Shown here piece after piece: positions 32,347 to 32,350 of a stretch of DNA of 32,350 nucleotides. How positions within the stretch are numbered: position 1 is the stretch's first letter; each line of letters begins with the position of its first letter. The DNA lies in assembly GCA_045531455.1 (NCBI GenBank), contig JAZSEA010000022.1, positions 1 through 32,350 of the forward strand, read 5' to 3'. A program made the translations under genes and the position numbers. This DNA comes from CAG-390 sp045531455. GTDB taxonomy: Bacteria; Bacillota; Clostridia; Oscillospirales; CAG-272. A model generated the notes under the pieces. The model was not told where the DNA came from. It saw only the letters and a program-made list of their open reading frames with translations, and did not search any database.

Positions 32347-32350
32347 CACC

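Overview
The window looks like a chromosomal segment of an uncultured, probably gut-associated member of the Clostridia (Bacillota). The reasons are near-consensus sigma-A promoters, strong GGAGG ribosome sites, the rpmG-secE-nusG-rplK-rplA order, a type III glutamine synthetase, a TPP-riboswitch-controlled ThiT, a YwaF-type membrane protein and a CD1871A-type CXXC domain beside a 4Fe-4S protein. No phage, transposase, CRISPR array, tRNA or rRNA gene was seen.

Layout, left to right. 1-2485 (-): pyruvate phosphate dikinase, cut by the window edge, with codon usage that changes abruptly inside the gene. 2812-5394 (-): a lipoprotein followed by two tandem MgtC/SapB-family membrane proteins. 5519-7612 (-): GlnN. 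7757-8583 (-): ThiT behind a TPP riboswitch and intrinsic terminator. 8643-9160: a four-helix-bundle (23S rRNA intervening-sequence type) protein gene enclosed by inverted arrays of 21-bp hairpin repeats. 9165-14655 (-): pth, mfd and a parvulin-like lipoprotein. 15098-15532 (-): a small membrane-anchored protein. 15662-18322 (+): rpmG-secE-nusG-rplK-rplA with a structured leader and a strong terminator; SecE carries an unusual secreted-type acidic, His-rich extension. 18743-19474 (+): YwaF-like membrane protein. 19495-23455 (-): ECF sigma factor, putative anti-sigma factor and two related lipoproteins. 23553-29337 (-): a Gld-like ABC system (ATPase, permease, GldG-like protein, DUF4340 protein). 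29745-32042 (+): a two-gene predicted extracytoplasmic thiol-redox module, a CXXC membrane protein and a polyferredoxin fused to a TlpA-like thioredoxin.

The least ordinary content is in the gaps. Two elements of about 300 bp (14773-15096 and 18323-18620) share one architecture: four heptamer repeats at each tip, then a tip hairpin with an 11-nt loop of consensus GAGCANNGCGA in inverted orientation, then a structured A+T-rich interior. A solo heptamer-plus-hairpin copy lies at 2741-2795. Separate families of short hairpins with changing stems and constant spacers flank the four-helix-bundle gene and follow the last gene. These look like non-autonomous repeat families, or a structured-RNA or ssDNA system, not described by the gene content. 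All functional assignments come from reading the sequence; no database search was run.
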